Source: Arthrobacter antibioticus
GTDB lineage: Bacteria > Actinomycetota > Actinomycetes > Actinomycetales > Micrococcaceae
Direction: 5' to 3'
Length of the DNA: 64,000 nucleotides
NCBI RefSeq assembly: GCF_030063205.1
Contig: NZ_JASISQ010000004.1
Coordinates: 213,707 to 277,706, forward strand
This document shows, one piece after another, positions 1 to 13,400 of this stretch (positions within the stretch are counted from its first letter, which is position 1; the number at the start of each line of letters is the position of its first letter). The notes under the pieces were generated by a model. The model was given only the letters and a program-made list of their open reading frames with translations, searched no databases and was not told the DNA's origin. The position numbers and the translations under genes are program-made.

Positions 1-184
1 GTGGCCGCTAGGCGCTAGACGGCCGAGGGGCCCGGCGCGAGCCTGCCAGTGGTGGGAGGCCGCTAGGCGCTAGACGGCCGAGGGGCCCGGCGCGAGCCTG
101 CCAGTGGTGGGAGGCCGCTAGGCGCTAGACGGCCGAGGGGCCCGGCGCGAGCCTGCCAGTGGTGGGAGGCCGCTAGGCGCTAGA
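1..184. repeat. 55-bp tandem repeat array, cut by window edge
   Basis: A GC-rich unit beginning CGCTAGGCGCTAGACGGCCG recurs with starts at 6, 61, 116 and 171, so the period is exactly 55 bp and the copies look identical. About 3.3 copies are visible and the array may continue left of the window. The period is not a multiple of three and the unit contains TAG triplets, so it is not coding. There are no unique spacers, so it is not CRISPR. It sits just beyond the argH terminator. Confidence 0.95.
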
Positions 185-190
185 GCAGGA

Positions 191-221
191 AATGCCCGCA
201 TCCACTATGGATACGGGCATT
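191..221 (-). terminator. Terminator of the argG-argH unit
   Basis: AATGCCCGCATCC (191-203) and GGATACGGGCATT (209-221) form a 13-bp stem with one imperfect pair and a 5-nt loop, 32 nt beyond the argH stop codon. T-rich sequence follows on the plus side, while the minus-side tract is short, so it may work in both directions. Confidence 0.75.
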
Positions 222-253
222 TTCGCTTTGTTACTGGGGAAGTGCGACGCCGG

Positions 254-1681
<1,428 letters not shown>

Positions 1682-2887
1682 TTACAGACCCAGAGCGCGC
1701 TGGTCACGAGTCGAGGCAACCTTCGAGGACATCCCCCAGAGCTCGATGAAGCCCTTCGCCTGCGACTGATCGAAGGTATCTCCGGTGTCGTAAGTGGCAA
1801 GGTCAAAGTCGTAGAGGGAGGTTTCTGAACGACGACCGTTGACGATTGCCTGGCCGCCGTGCATGGTCATGCGGATATCACCGTTGACGTGCTGCTGAGT
1901 GTCTTGGATGAAGGCGTCCAAGGAGCGCTTCAGCGGGGAGAACCACTGGCCATCATAGACAAGCTCTGCCCAGCGCTGGCTAACAGTGGCCTTGAAGCGA
2001 GCCTGCTCGCGCTCAATCGTGATGTCTTCAAGGTGCTTGTGGGCAGTCATCAGGGCCATGGCGCCGGGTGCTTCATAGATCTCACGGCTCTTGATGCCAA
2101 CAAGTCGATCCTCAACAACGTCGATACGGCCCACTCCTTGAGCGCCCGCACGGCGATTCAATTCCTGGATCGCTTGCAGGGGTGAGACTTTCACCCCGTC
2201 AATGGCGACAGGGATGCCGCGGCTGAAGGAAATAATAACTTCATCAGGTGCCGGAGGGAATTCCGGGGTGGCCGTGTAGTCGTAAATGTCCTTTGTAGGT
2301 GCATTCCAGATGTCTTCGAGGTAGCCGGTTTCAACAGCGCGACCCCAGACGTTCTGGTCAATCGAGTACGGGTTTTTCTTCGTTGTCTCGATGGGCAGGT
2401 TGTGGGACTCGGCGTAAATAATCGCTTTATCGCGGGTCAGGGCCAAGTCGCGAACTGGTGCAATGCACTTCAGGTCCGGGCCGAGGGTCTGGATGCCAAC
2501 TTCAAAACGAACCTGGTCGTTACCTTTTCCTGTGCATCCGTGGGCAACAGTGGTAGCCCCAAATTCCCTGGCAGCTTTGACCAAGTGCTTGACGATCACG
2601 GGCCGCGAGATGGCCGAAACCAGCGGGTAGTGGCCCTGGTACAGCGCATTGGCCTGCAGCGTGGGCATGGCGTACTCGTTAGCGAACTCGTCACGTGCAT
2701 CCGCAACGTAAGCCTCCACCGCCCCACAGCCAAGGGCGCGCTGGCGGATGTCTTCAAGTGATTCCCCACCCTGTCCTACATCAACAGCCACTGCGATAAC
2801 TTCGGCACCGGTAGCTTCACCGATCCAGCCAATGGCAACCGAGGTGTCCAGGCCACCGGAGTAAGCCAATACAATGCGTTCAGTCAC
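1682..2887 (-). CDS. argG: Argininosuccinate synthase
   Basis: ATP-dependent condensation of citrulline and aspartate to argininosuccinate. The 401-residue protein starts with the N-type ATP pyrophosphatase P-loop ([15 protein letters not shown]), and the conserved [14 protein letters not shown] segment is present. It is separated from argR by 176 bp that hold a promoter and an ArgR operator, so argGH forms its own transcription unit as well as lying downstream of argCJBDFR. The start ATG has an upstream AGGGAGAG Shine-Dalgarno. Confidence 0.98.
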   Translation of the reverse strand: MTERIVLAYSGGLDTSVAIGWIGEATGAEVIAVAVDVGQGGESLEDIRQRALGCGAVEAYVADARDEFANEYAMPTLQANALYQGHYPLVSAISRPVIVKHLVKAAREFGATTVAHGCTGKGNDQVRFEVGIQTLGPDLKCIAPVRDLALTRDKAIIYAESHNLPIETTKKNPYSIDQNVWGRAVETGYLEDIWNAPTKDIYDYTATPEFPPAPDEVIISFSRGIPVAIDGVKVSPLQAIQELNRRAGAQGVGRIDVVEDRLVGIKSREIYEAPGAMALMTAHKHLEDITIEREQARFKATVSQRWAELVYDGQWFSPLKRSLDAFIQDTQQHVNGDIRMTMHGGQAIVNGRRSETSLYDFDLATYDTGDTFDQSQAKGFIELWGMSSKVASTRDQRALGL

Positions 2888-2992
2888 GTTCGCTCTCCCT
2901 AATTCATTAAAAAGTTCTTGAGAATTTGTTGCTACTCGTTGAGGTTTTTACAAAAACGACTCCGAGCGTCCTTCGCGTTACTAACAAGCATA

Positions 2993-3008
2993 ATGCATGG
3001 TTATGCAT
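2993..3008. promoter_or_regulatory. ArgR operator (ARG box) at the argG promoter
   Basis: On the minus strand ATGCATAACCATGCAT is a near-palindrome that matches 13 of 16 bases of the mycobacterial ARG box as I remember it (TTGCATAACGATGCAA). It lies just downstream of the predicted argG -10 element, covering about +3 to +18, which suits repression by ArgR with arginine. The argR gene ends 56 bp away. Confidence 0.75.
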
Positions 3009-3017
3009 TCTTACTAA

Positions 3018-3046
3018 AATATATTCAATATAGTTTAGGAGGTCAG
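3018..3046 (-). promoter_or_regulatory. Predicted argG promoter
   Basis: On the minus strand CTGACC (3041-3046) and TATATT (3018-3023) are separated by 17 bp. The predicted start of transcription is near 3011, immediately ahead of the ARG box, leaving a leader of about 120 nt before argG. Confidence 0.55.
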
Positions 3047-3063
3047 GTGCAATGCTTCCCCGG

Positions 3064-5901
<2,838 letters not shown>

Positions 5902-5902
<1 letters not shown>

Positions 5903-6801
5903 CAGTGGCCGTCCTTGTCCGGGAAAATTTGCGTTCCGTTGCCCTCAAAAGTCATCAATTCCAACAACATTGAATGGGCGCTGCGCCCGTCGACAACAGC
6001 GGCACGGGCCACACCGCCGTCGACCGCGGCCAAAGCCGCCCCCATCTTGGGGATCATGCCAGATTCCAGTGACGGCAACATTGCACGCAATGCCTCCGAT
6101 CCAATCTCGCTAAGCAGTGAGGACTTATCGGGCCAATTCGAATAGAGGCCCTCGACGTCGGTCAGGATCACCAACCGCGAGGCCTGCAGAGCCACCGCCA
6201 ACGCTGCGGCTGCGGTATCAGCATTGACATTCAACACCGTTGAGGCATCCCCAACTTCGGGAGCCACGGTGGAGATCACCGGGATCCGGCCGGCCTCCAA
6301 GAGGTCAAGAATGGCCCCGGGATTCACACCCACCACCTCGCCAACAAGCCCCAGATCTACGGCAAGGCCATCAACAATGGTCCCCGTGCGTTCGGCCTGC
6401 AGTAGGGCGCCATCCTCACCAGAAAGTCCGACGGCATAGGGTCCGTGCTCGTTGATCAGGCCCACCAGCTCGCGGCCAACCTGACCGGTAAGGACCATCC
6501 TGACAACATCCATTGCCTCGGGTGTGGTGACGCGCAGGCCTCCCTTGAATTCGCTTTGGATGTCCAAGCGCTTGAGCATGGCATTGATTTGCGGCCCACC
6601 GCCATGCACAACTACCGCCTTGATGCCGACGTGGTGCATAAAGACAATATCCTGCGCAAACGCACGGCGCAGTTCATCATTGACCATGGCGTTGCCACCG
6701 TACTTGACCACCACCACGGTGCCGGCAAATTGCTGAATCCAAGGCAGCGCCTCAATCAGCGTGCCAGCCTTATCCTGCGCGGTTTCCACCGAAGTCATCA
6801 T
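5902..6801 (-). CDS. argB: Acetylglutamate kinase
   Basis: Phosphorylates N-acetylglutamate; usually the arginine-feedback-regulated step. Motifs [20 protein letters not shown] and the C-terminal SGMIPKM are typical of the amino-acid kinase fold. The open frame extends to 6879, but I chose ATG 6801 (tandem ATGATG, 6798 also possible) because GAAGGA lies just upstream and homology starts there, giving 299 residues. The gap to argJ is 91 bp, and TGATG couples it to argD. Confidence 0.95.
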
Positions 6802-6892
6802 GAAAGTCCTTCTTCTGTGTTCGTATACATCAAGGCGGGCCCCGTCCTGGAGTTGGACAGCCACCAAAGCCAACCACAATCAACCGGCGGCG

Positions 6893-8062
6893 TTACGAGG
6901 AGTAAGCGCTGTTTTCTTCGACGTAGGCGTGCGTTAAGTCGTTGGTCCAGATGGTGGCTTCGGCGATGCCGGCGTTGAGATCGATTTCAACGCTGACTTC
7001 GCGCGGAGCCAGATCAACCAGGTCCCGGGAGTCCCCAATGCAACCGTTGCGGGCGATCTGAACACCATTGATGCTGACGTTGATCTTATCGGGATCAAAA
7101 ACGGCGTCAGTGGTGCCAACGGCGGCAAGCACGCGACCCCAGTTGGGGTCGTTGCCAAAGATCGCGGCCTTAAACAGGTTGGATCGGGCCACGGAACGGG
7201 AAACGGTTTCGGCGTCGCGCTCGCTGTCCGCGTGCCTGGTGGTGATGGCAATGTCGTGGCTGGCACCTTCGGCATCGGCAATCAGTGCTCTGGCCAGGGA
7301 TGCGCAAACATGGGTTAGTCCGGCCGTGAATTCCTCCATGTCAGGGAAAGCAGTTGAGGAGCCCGAGGCCATGAGGAGCACTGTGTCATTGGTGGACATG
7401 CAGCCGTCGGAGTCGGCACGGTTAAAGGTGAGGCGAACGGCGTCGCGCAGGGCAACGTCCAGGCCTTCGGTTTCAACTCCTGCATCCGTGGTGATAACCA
7501 CCAACATAGTGGCCAGACCGGGTGCCAACATACCTGCACCCTTAGCCATGCCACCGATGGTGTACGTGACGCCGTCGGCATTGGCCGGCGAAGTCCAGAG
7601 CGCCTCTTTGGAGACGCTATCGGTGGTCATGATGGCGGTGGCGGCGGCAGCTCCGCCGTCGTCCGTCAAGGCGGTGGCGGCAGCTTCCACGCCGGCCAGG
7701 ATCTTATCCATCGGCAGCTGTTCACCAATGAGGCCAGTGGAGCATACGGCAATATCCGTTGCTGAAAGGCCCAAAAGTTCGGCAACTTTTTCGGCAGTGG
7801 CGTGGGTGTTTTGGAAACCTTCGGGACCGGTGCAGGCATTGGCCCCGCCAGAATTCAGCACGACGGCGTCAACCCTTCCGTCGCCGAGCACCTGCCGCGA
7901 CCAATGGATGGGTGCCGCCGCCACGCGGTTGGAAGTAAAGACTGCGGCGGCGCTGCGATGTGGCCCCTCGTTAACAACGAGGGCCATGTCAGGGCTACCT
8001 GAGGTTTTCAATCCAGCTGTTACGCCGGAGGCCCGAAAGCCCAGTGCTGAGGTCACGCTCAT
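6893..8062 (-). CDS. argJ: Bifunctional ornithine acetyltransferase / N-acetylglutamate synthase
   Basis: Recycles the acetyl group from N-acetylornithine to glutamate, and often makes N-acetylglutamate from acetyl-CoA as well. The 389-residue precursor has the autocleavage motif [14 protein letters not shown]; cleavage is expected between Ala184 and Thr185, with Thr185 as nucleophile. The cyclic pathway fits the absence of argE and argA nearby. It overlaps the argC stop by 4 nt. Confidence 0.97.
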   Translation of the reverse strand: MSVTSALGFRASGVTAGLKTSGSPDMALVVNEGPHRSAAAVFTSNRVAAAPIHWSRQVLGDGRVDAVVLNSGGANACTGPEGFQNTHATAEKVAELLGLSATDIAVCSTGLIGEQLPMDKILAGVEAAATALTDDGGAAAATAIMTTDSVSKEALWTSPANADGVTYTIGGMAKGAGMLAPGLATMLVVITTDAGVETEGLDVALRDAVRLTFNRADSDGCMSTNDTVLLMASGSSTAFPDMEEFTAGLTHVCASLARALIADAEGASHDIAITTRHADSERDAETVSRSVARSNLFKAAIFGNDPNWGRVLAAVGTTDAVFDPDKINVSINGVQIARNGCIGDSRDLVDLAPREVSVEIDLNAGIAEATIWTNDLTHAYVEENSAYSS

Positions 8063-9105
8063 GGTGCTACTCCTTGGAAGGTCAGACCTGTTGTTTCAGG
8101 CAGGCCGAGGGCAATATTCATTGACTGCACTGCCCCGCCGGCAGTGCCCTTGGTGAGATTATCAATGGCACAGCAAACAATCACTCGGTTAACGTGGGCG
8201 TCATAGGCAATTTGGATAGCTGCATAGTTGGACCCTTGCACAGACTTTGTTGCAGGCCACTGGCCCTCCTCAAGCACATGCACAAAAGGCTCCTCGTCAT
8301 AGGCATCCACCCAGATTTCACGTAAAGCCGCTGCGGGATCAGCCAATGCCGCGAACTCAGCCGAGACCTTGGCCGTGGCAGTTGTGAGGATACCGCGGCT
8401 CATAGGGGCCAAAGTAGGTGTGAATGAAACAGTTACTTCCTTGCCGGAAGCGTTGGAGAGCCCCTGTTCAATCTCCGGGGTGTGGCGGTGCCCGCCTCCC
8501 ACGCCGTAGGGGCTCATTGAGCCAATAACTTCGGAACCTATCAGGTTGATTTTGGCGGCTTTGCCAGCCCCGGAGGTCCCGGACGCTGCGACGATGACTA
8601 CGTCATCGGGCAGCAGTGCGTTAGCTGCGAAACCCGGCAGGAGGGCCAGCAGGGAGCTTGTTGGGTAGCAGCCGGGAACGGCGATTCGTTTGGCGCCACG
8701 AATTTTTTCGCGGTGGCCGGGCAGTTCGGGCAGGCCATAGGGCCAGGTGCCTGCGTGCTCAGAACCGTAGAATTTTTCCCAAGCCGCTGCATCTTCCAGA
8801 CGGTGATCGGCACCGGCGTCGATTACGAGCGTGTCAGCTGGCAACAGCGCGGCAATGGCAGCAGAGGCCCCATGCGGCAAGGCCAGAAAGACGACGTCGT
8901 GCCCGGAAAGGTTATCAACTGTGGTCTCGACCAGGACCCGGTCTGCCAGCGCGTGCAGATTCGGCACGAGGGAGCCTAATCGAGCTCCGGCGTTGCTGTG
9001 GGCCGTGATGGCACCGATGCTTACGTTGGGATGGCTGGCCAGCAGACGCAGCACTTCTCCCCCGGCATATCCGCTGGCTCCGGAGACAGCTACTGAAATT
9101 GTCAT
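8059..9105 (-). CDS. argC: N-acetyl-gamma-glutamyl-phosphate reductase
   Basis: NADPH-dependent reduction of acetylglutamyl phosphate to the semialdehyde, and first gene of the arg operon. The N-terminal Rossmann motif is GASGYAG and the catalytic Cys146 sits in VPGCYPTS; length is 348 residues. There is no Shine-Dalgarno sequence. The hexamer TATAGT ends 6 nt before the ATG, so the transcript is probably leaderless. Confidence 0.97.
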   Translation of the reverse strand: MTISVAVSGASGYAGGEVLRLLASHPNVSIGAITAHSNAGARLGSLVPNLHALADRVLVETTVDNLSGHDVVFLALPHGASAAIAALLPADTLVIDAGADHRLEDAAAWEKFYGSEHAGTWPYGLPELPGHREKIRGAKRIAVPGCYPTSSLLALLPGFAANALLPDDVVIVAASGTSGAGKAAKINLIGSEVIGSMSPYGVGGGHRHTPEIEQGLSNASGKEVTVSFTPTLAPMSRGILTTATAKVSAEFAALADPAAALREIWVDAYDEEPFVHVLEEGQWPATKSVQGSNYAAIQIAYDAHVNRVIVCCAIDNLTKGTAGGAVQSMNIALGLPETTGLTFQGVAP

Positions 9106-9111
9106 AAGTCG

Positions 9112-9153
9112 ACTATACAGCAGAACTATTCATCCTCACCGATATTTATCCAT
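9112..9153 (-). promoter_or_regulatory. argC promoter with possible degenerate ARG box
   Basis: The minus-strand -10 element TATAGT (9112-9117) is 6 nt from the argC ATG, predicting a leaderless mRNA; no good -35 is visible. ATGGATAAATATCGGT (9138-9153, minus) keeps about half of the ARG box positions and covers the -35 region. The operator call is weak; the -10 call is better. Confidence 0.45.
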
Positions 9154-9244
9154 ATTGCTCGGTTTAATGTTGCTTTGGGGTCCTATGATTAACATCAGGA
9201 GTCCGCTCCGACCGCAGCCGACCACCACCGATTTGGAGTCCATC

Positions 9245-10219
9245 ATGACCGAGTACGCCAACGCCATCCTCGCCCAGGCCCCGGGCGGCCCGGAGGTTTT
9301 GAAGCTCACCCAGGTTCCTATGCCGGTCCCTGGGCCCGGTGAATTGCTTGTCAAAATCGCCGCCGTGGGTGTGAACTTCATTGAGAGCTACCAGCGTGAG
9401 GGTATTTATCCTGTGGATTTCCCGTTCATTCCCGGTGCGGAGGCGGCCGGAAAAGTTGTTGCTGTGGGCTCCGGAGTGAGCTCCTATGCCGTAGGAGATC
9501 GCGTGGCCACGGCCGAGGGCGTGGCCTGCTATGCCGAGTACGCTATTTTCCCTGCCGATAAGGCACTGCCCGTCCCTTCCAGTGTGCCGCTGGACGTGGC
9601 GGCAGCTCTCCCGCTTCAGGGCATGACGGCGCACTACCTGATGAATTCCACCTACCATGTTGAGCCCGGGCAGACAATCCTGCTACACGCCGGCGCTGGT
9701 GGTGTGGGCCTGCTGCTGACCCAGATGCTCAAGGAACGCGGGGCCCGAGTCTTCACAACAGTGTCAACCGAAGAAAAGGAAGAGCTCTCCCGAGTTGCCG
9801 GTGCCGATGAGGTGTTGCGTTACGAGGACTTTGCCGAGCAGGCCCGTGAGCTCACGGATGGCGAAGGTGTGGATGTGGTGTTCGACGGCGTTGGTAAGGA
9901 CACTTTCGATGGTTCGCTTGCGTCGCTGCGCACCCGAGGGACCCTTGTACTCTTTGGGGGCGCCTCCGGGCAAGCGCCTCCCTTTGATTTGCAGAGGCTC
10001 AATGCTGGCGGCTCGCTAACAGTAGTCAGACCCAAGCTCGGAGACTATCTTCGTAACGGCAAGGAACGCTTGTGGCGCTCAACCGAAGTGTTCGACGCAG
10101 CAGCCTCCGGCCGGCTAATCGCTCGGCTTGGTGCCCGCTTCCCGCTCTCCGAGGCCGGCGCGGCGCACACTGCGCTGCAAGGCAGAAACACCACTGGCAA
10201 AGTTATTTTGGAGCCCTAG
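9245..10219 (+). CDS. NADPH:quinone oxidoreductase family protein
   Basis: Zinc-free medium-chain dehydrogenase of the zeta-crystallin/QOR type that reduces quinones or reactive enones with NADPH. The 324 residues have VGVNFIESYQREG, the nucleotide motif HAGAGGVGLLL near residue 150, and no zinc-ligand cysteines. The frame is open back to 8831 through the argC region, but ATG 9245 has GGAG 6 nt upstream and is where family homology begins. A -10-like TATGAT is at 9184-9189. It is divergent from argC and not obviously linked to it. Confidence 0.88.
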   Translation: MTEYANAILAQAPGGPEVLKLTQVPMPVPGPGELLVKIAAVGVNFIESYQREGIYPVDFPFIPGAEAAGKVVAVGSGVSSYAVGDRVATAEGVACYAEYAIFPADKALPVPSSVPLDVAAALPLQGMTAHYLMNSTYHVEPGQTILLHAGAGGVGLLLTQMLKERGARVFTTVSTEEKEELSRVAGADEVLRYEDFAEQARELTDGEGVDVVFDGVGKDTFDGSLASLRTRGTLVLFGGASGQAPPFDLQRLNAGGSLTVVRPKLGDYLRNGKERLWRSTEVFDAAASGRLIARLGARFPLSEAGAAHTALQGRNTTGKVILEP

Positions 10220-10253
10220 ACGGCGGCTCCAATACGGGAGATGGAAGGATAGG

Positions 10254-10272
10254 CCACCTGGTAGGCAGGTGG
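10254..10272 (+). terminator. Possible terminator after the quinone oxidoreductase gene
   Basis: CCACCTG (10254-10260) and CAGGTGG (10266-10272) form a perfect 7-bp stem with a 5-nt loop, followed only by TTT. It is 35 nt beyond the stop codon, and a weak intrinsic terminator at best. Confidence 0.4.
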
Positions 10273-10434
10273 TTTCGGCGGACAGGTTGCCGGAGGGTGA
10301 ATTTTTCGCTGGAGACCCCAGGCCAAGCCGCACTAGGGTGTGCGGTAGTCAGGGGCGCAGCCGGCCATCCGGGGTTCCCCGCCTGGGTTGTGCGTGAGCG
10401 GGGCAAGCCTGAACTTGGCTGTGTATGAACTTAC

Positions 10435-13400
10435 TTGTTGCCCGCTATTCAACTGCTGTTCATCTTGACCGTGCAAGGTGGGCAGGTGAACCCCGCCCCT
10501 TTGAGTGACCCCTTGCCCCAGGCTGCCGTGTCAGCCGAACCGGCAGCAGCGAAACCGGCAGCAGCCAAATTCGCCGCACAAATGCCTGGCAGCGAGCTTG
10601 CGCCAGATCCCCGAACCCTGTGGGAGGTACTGCAAGCCACGGCCGAGCTGCACCCTGACGCCACAGCACTGGACGATGGCGTGAAAGCGCTTAGCTACGA
10701 AGACCTCTTGAAAGCAGTGCACGGCAAGGCTCAGGAATTGACTCAAGCCGGTCTAGGCGCTGGCGACAGAATAGGTGTGCGGATACCCTCAGGCACGTCC
10801 GGGCTTTACCTTGCCATTCTGGCAATCCTCTCCATTGGGGCCGCCTACGTGCCAGTGGACGCTGACGATCCCGCCGAACGTGCTTCGCTGGTCTTTACTG
10901 AAGCCGGCGTGGCTGCCGTCCTTGGAGATGAACTAACAGGAGAGGCGATAACGCTAACACTTGACAGGGCATGCCCAGGTCCCTTCCCTGAGCCCAGGGC
11001 ACCGCTTCCCAGCGACGATGCCTGGATTATTTTCACCTCCGGCTCAACCGGTACCCCGAAAGGTGTGGCTGTCAGCAACCGTTCCGCTGCTGCCTTTGTT
11101 GATGCTGAAGCCCGCATTTTTTTGCAGTCAGATCCGCTCGGCCCGGAGGATAGAGTTCTGGCCGGATTGTCTGTAGCTTTCGATGCTTCCTGCGAGGAAA
11201 TGTGGCTGGCCTGGCGCTACGGAGCCGCTTTGGTTCCAGCACCCCGCTCATTAGTCCGATCCGGCATGGATTTGGGCCCGTGGCTGATCTCGCACGGTAT
11301 AACGGTGGTCTCAACCGTGCCAACGCTGGCGGCGCTGTGGCCCGCCGAGGCACTGGAATCGGTGCGCCTGCTGATCTTTGGTGGAGAGGCCTGCCCGCCA
11401 GAACTCGCCACTCGATTGGCAGTTCCCGGTAGGGAAGTCTGGAACACCTATGGCCCCACAGAGGCAACCGTAGTGGCATGTGCTGCGCCGTTGGGCGGGC
11501 CAGGCCCTGTGCGTATCGGGCTGCCGCTAAACGGTTGGGACCTGGCAGTTGTTGATGGGGCTGGAAGGCCCGTAACTGAGGGCGAAGTGGGCGAGTTAAT
11601 CATTGCCGGTGTGGGCTTGGCACGCTATCTTGACCCGACCAAGGATGCCGAGAAATACGCTCCCCTGCCTGAATTCGGTTGGGAGCGTGCCTACCGAAGT
11701 GGCGATCTTGTGCGTCTTGAGAGCGTAGGCCTTGTGTTCATGGGCCGGGCGGATGATCAGATAAAACTGGGCGGGCGGCGCATTGAACTCGGCGAAATCG
11801 ACGCGGCTTTGCAGGGCCTGCCGGATATCTCTGGTGCCGCTGCTGCAGTGCAGGAAACGGCTGGTGGCAACCAGCTCCTGGTCGGCTACCTGGTACCGGC
11901 TCCGGGCACCAGCCCGGATCCCGGCGCGCTGCGGGAACTACTGGCCGAGTCGCTTCCAGCACCCATGATTCCGCTTCTGACTTTCACGGATTCACTGCCC
12001 ACCAAAACAAGCGGCAAAGTGGATCGCACCGCTCTGCCCTGGCCGTTGGATCAGGACATGGACGAGGGCGTCTCGCTCGCGGGCACACTGGGCCCGGATG
12101 CCGAGTGGGTGCTGGAACAATGGCATAGCGTTTTGGGTGGTACCCCCGCTTCGCTCGACACAGATTTCTTCGCCAGCGGCGGCGGCAGTCTGGCCGCAGC
12201 TCAGCTGGTTTCTGCGCTACGACAGCGCTACCCGCGAATAACGGTTGCAGAGGTCTATTCCCACCCCAGGATCGGAGCCCTGCTGGAATTGGCCGTGGGC
12301 TCCAATCCTGCCGGCGATCCTCTGAAAATAGTCGATCGCACAGTGGGGCGCACGCGGCGAAAATCCCAGGTGTTCCAAACGCTCATGGGTGTGCCACTGC
12401 ACCTCCTTGTGGGAATGCGCTGGCTCACATACCTTATGGCCTTGAACAATGTGGCAGCGTGGCAGGGCATCCTGCCCGGCGCCCCCACCATTTCCTGGTG
12501 GTGGGTAGGGGCCTCCTGGCTTGTTTTTGTCTCACCGTGGGGTCGCATGGCGATCTCGGTAGTGTGCGCGCGTCTGCTCCTCCACGGCGTTCAGCCGGGC
12601 AGTTATCCCCGCTCCGGTAAAGTGCACCTGCGGTTGTGGCTCGCAGAACAAATTGCGGACATGGCCAGCGCTGTCAGCCTGGCCAGTGCCCCCTGGGTAC
12701 CGTATTACGCCCGAGCTTTGGGCGTAAAGATGGGCCGCAATGTGGATCTCCACTCAGTGCCGCCTGTGACTGGATTGCTTCGCTTGGCCGAAGGTTGCTC
12801 GATCGAACCCGAGGTGGATCTCTCCGGCTGGTGGATCGACGGAGACTGGGTGCACATAGGCGAGATTTCCATTGGTAGCGGCGCTGTCGTAGGAGCCCGC
12901 AGCACTCTGATGCCGGGAGCACGCGTTGGCGCCGGTGCTCATGTGGCACCAGGTTCCGCGGTGCGCGGCAAGGTCAAACCCGGGGTGACGGTTTCCGGCT
13001 CCCCGGCAGAAAGGACTGGGAAGGCTAAACACTCCTGGCCGGATCTGCGTACGCCCACCAACGGGTGGCATGAACTACCCTTTGCAAGCGCAGCCGCATT
13101 GCTATCCCTGCTTCCTTTCATGGCGGCGGCTGTGGCCGTTGGCGCAGTGTTGCTGAGCGTCAATGGACAGAGTTCATTATCTGCCTCAATTCCTACCCTG
13201 TTGTGGTCTGTTCCCGTGGCAGCACTGGCATGGTTCCTCACCTTGGTTGGGCTGATCCTGCTCACGGTTCGGTTGCTGGGCATAGGCCTCCGCGAGGGGC
13301 ACTACCCGGTGCGTAGCCGGATTGGATGGCAGGTTTGGGCCACCGAACGCGTGCTGGATATGGCTCGGGATCTCTTGTTCCCGATCTACTCCAGCCTGTT

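Noticed and set aside
1-184. Possible CRISPR array
   Set aside because: Perfect 55-bp tandem copies with no variable spacers and no cas genes. The same applies to the 32-bp array at 31327-31414.
7068-8156. 362-codon plus-strand ORF opposite argJ
   Set aside because: Antisense shadow of argJ in a GC-rich gene; no recognisable motifs, and argJ/argC are clearly real.
8831-9244. N-terminal extension of the quinone oxidoreductase back to 8831
   Set aside because: It would overlap argC on the other strand and has no homology; ATG 9245 has a ribosome site and starts the conserved fold.
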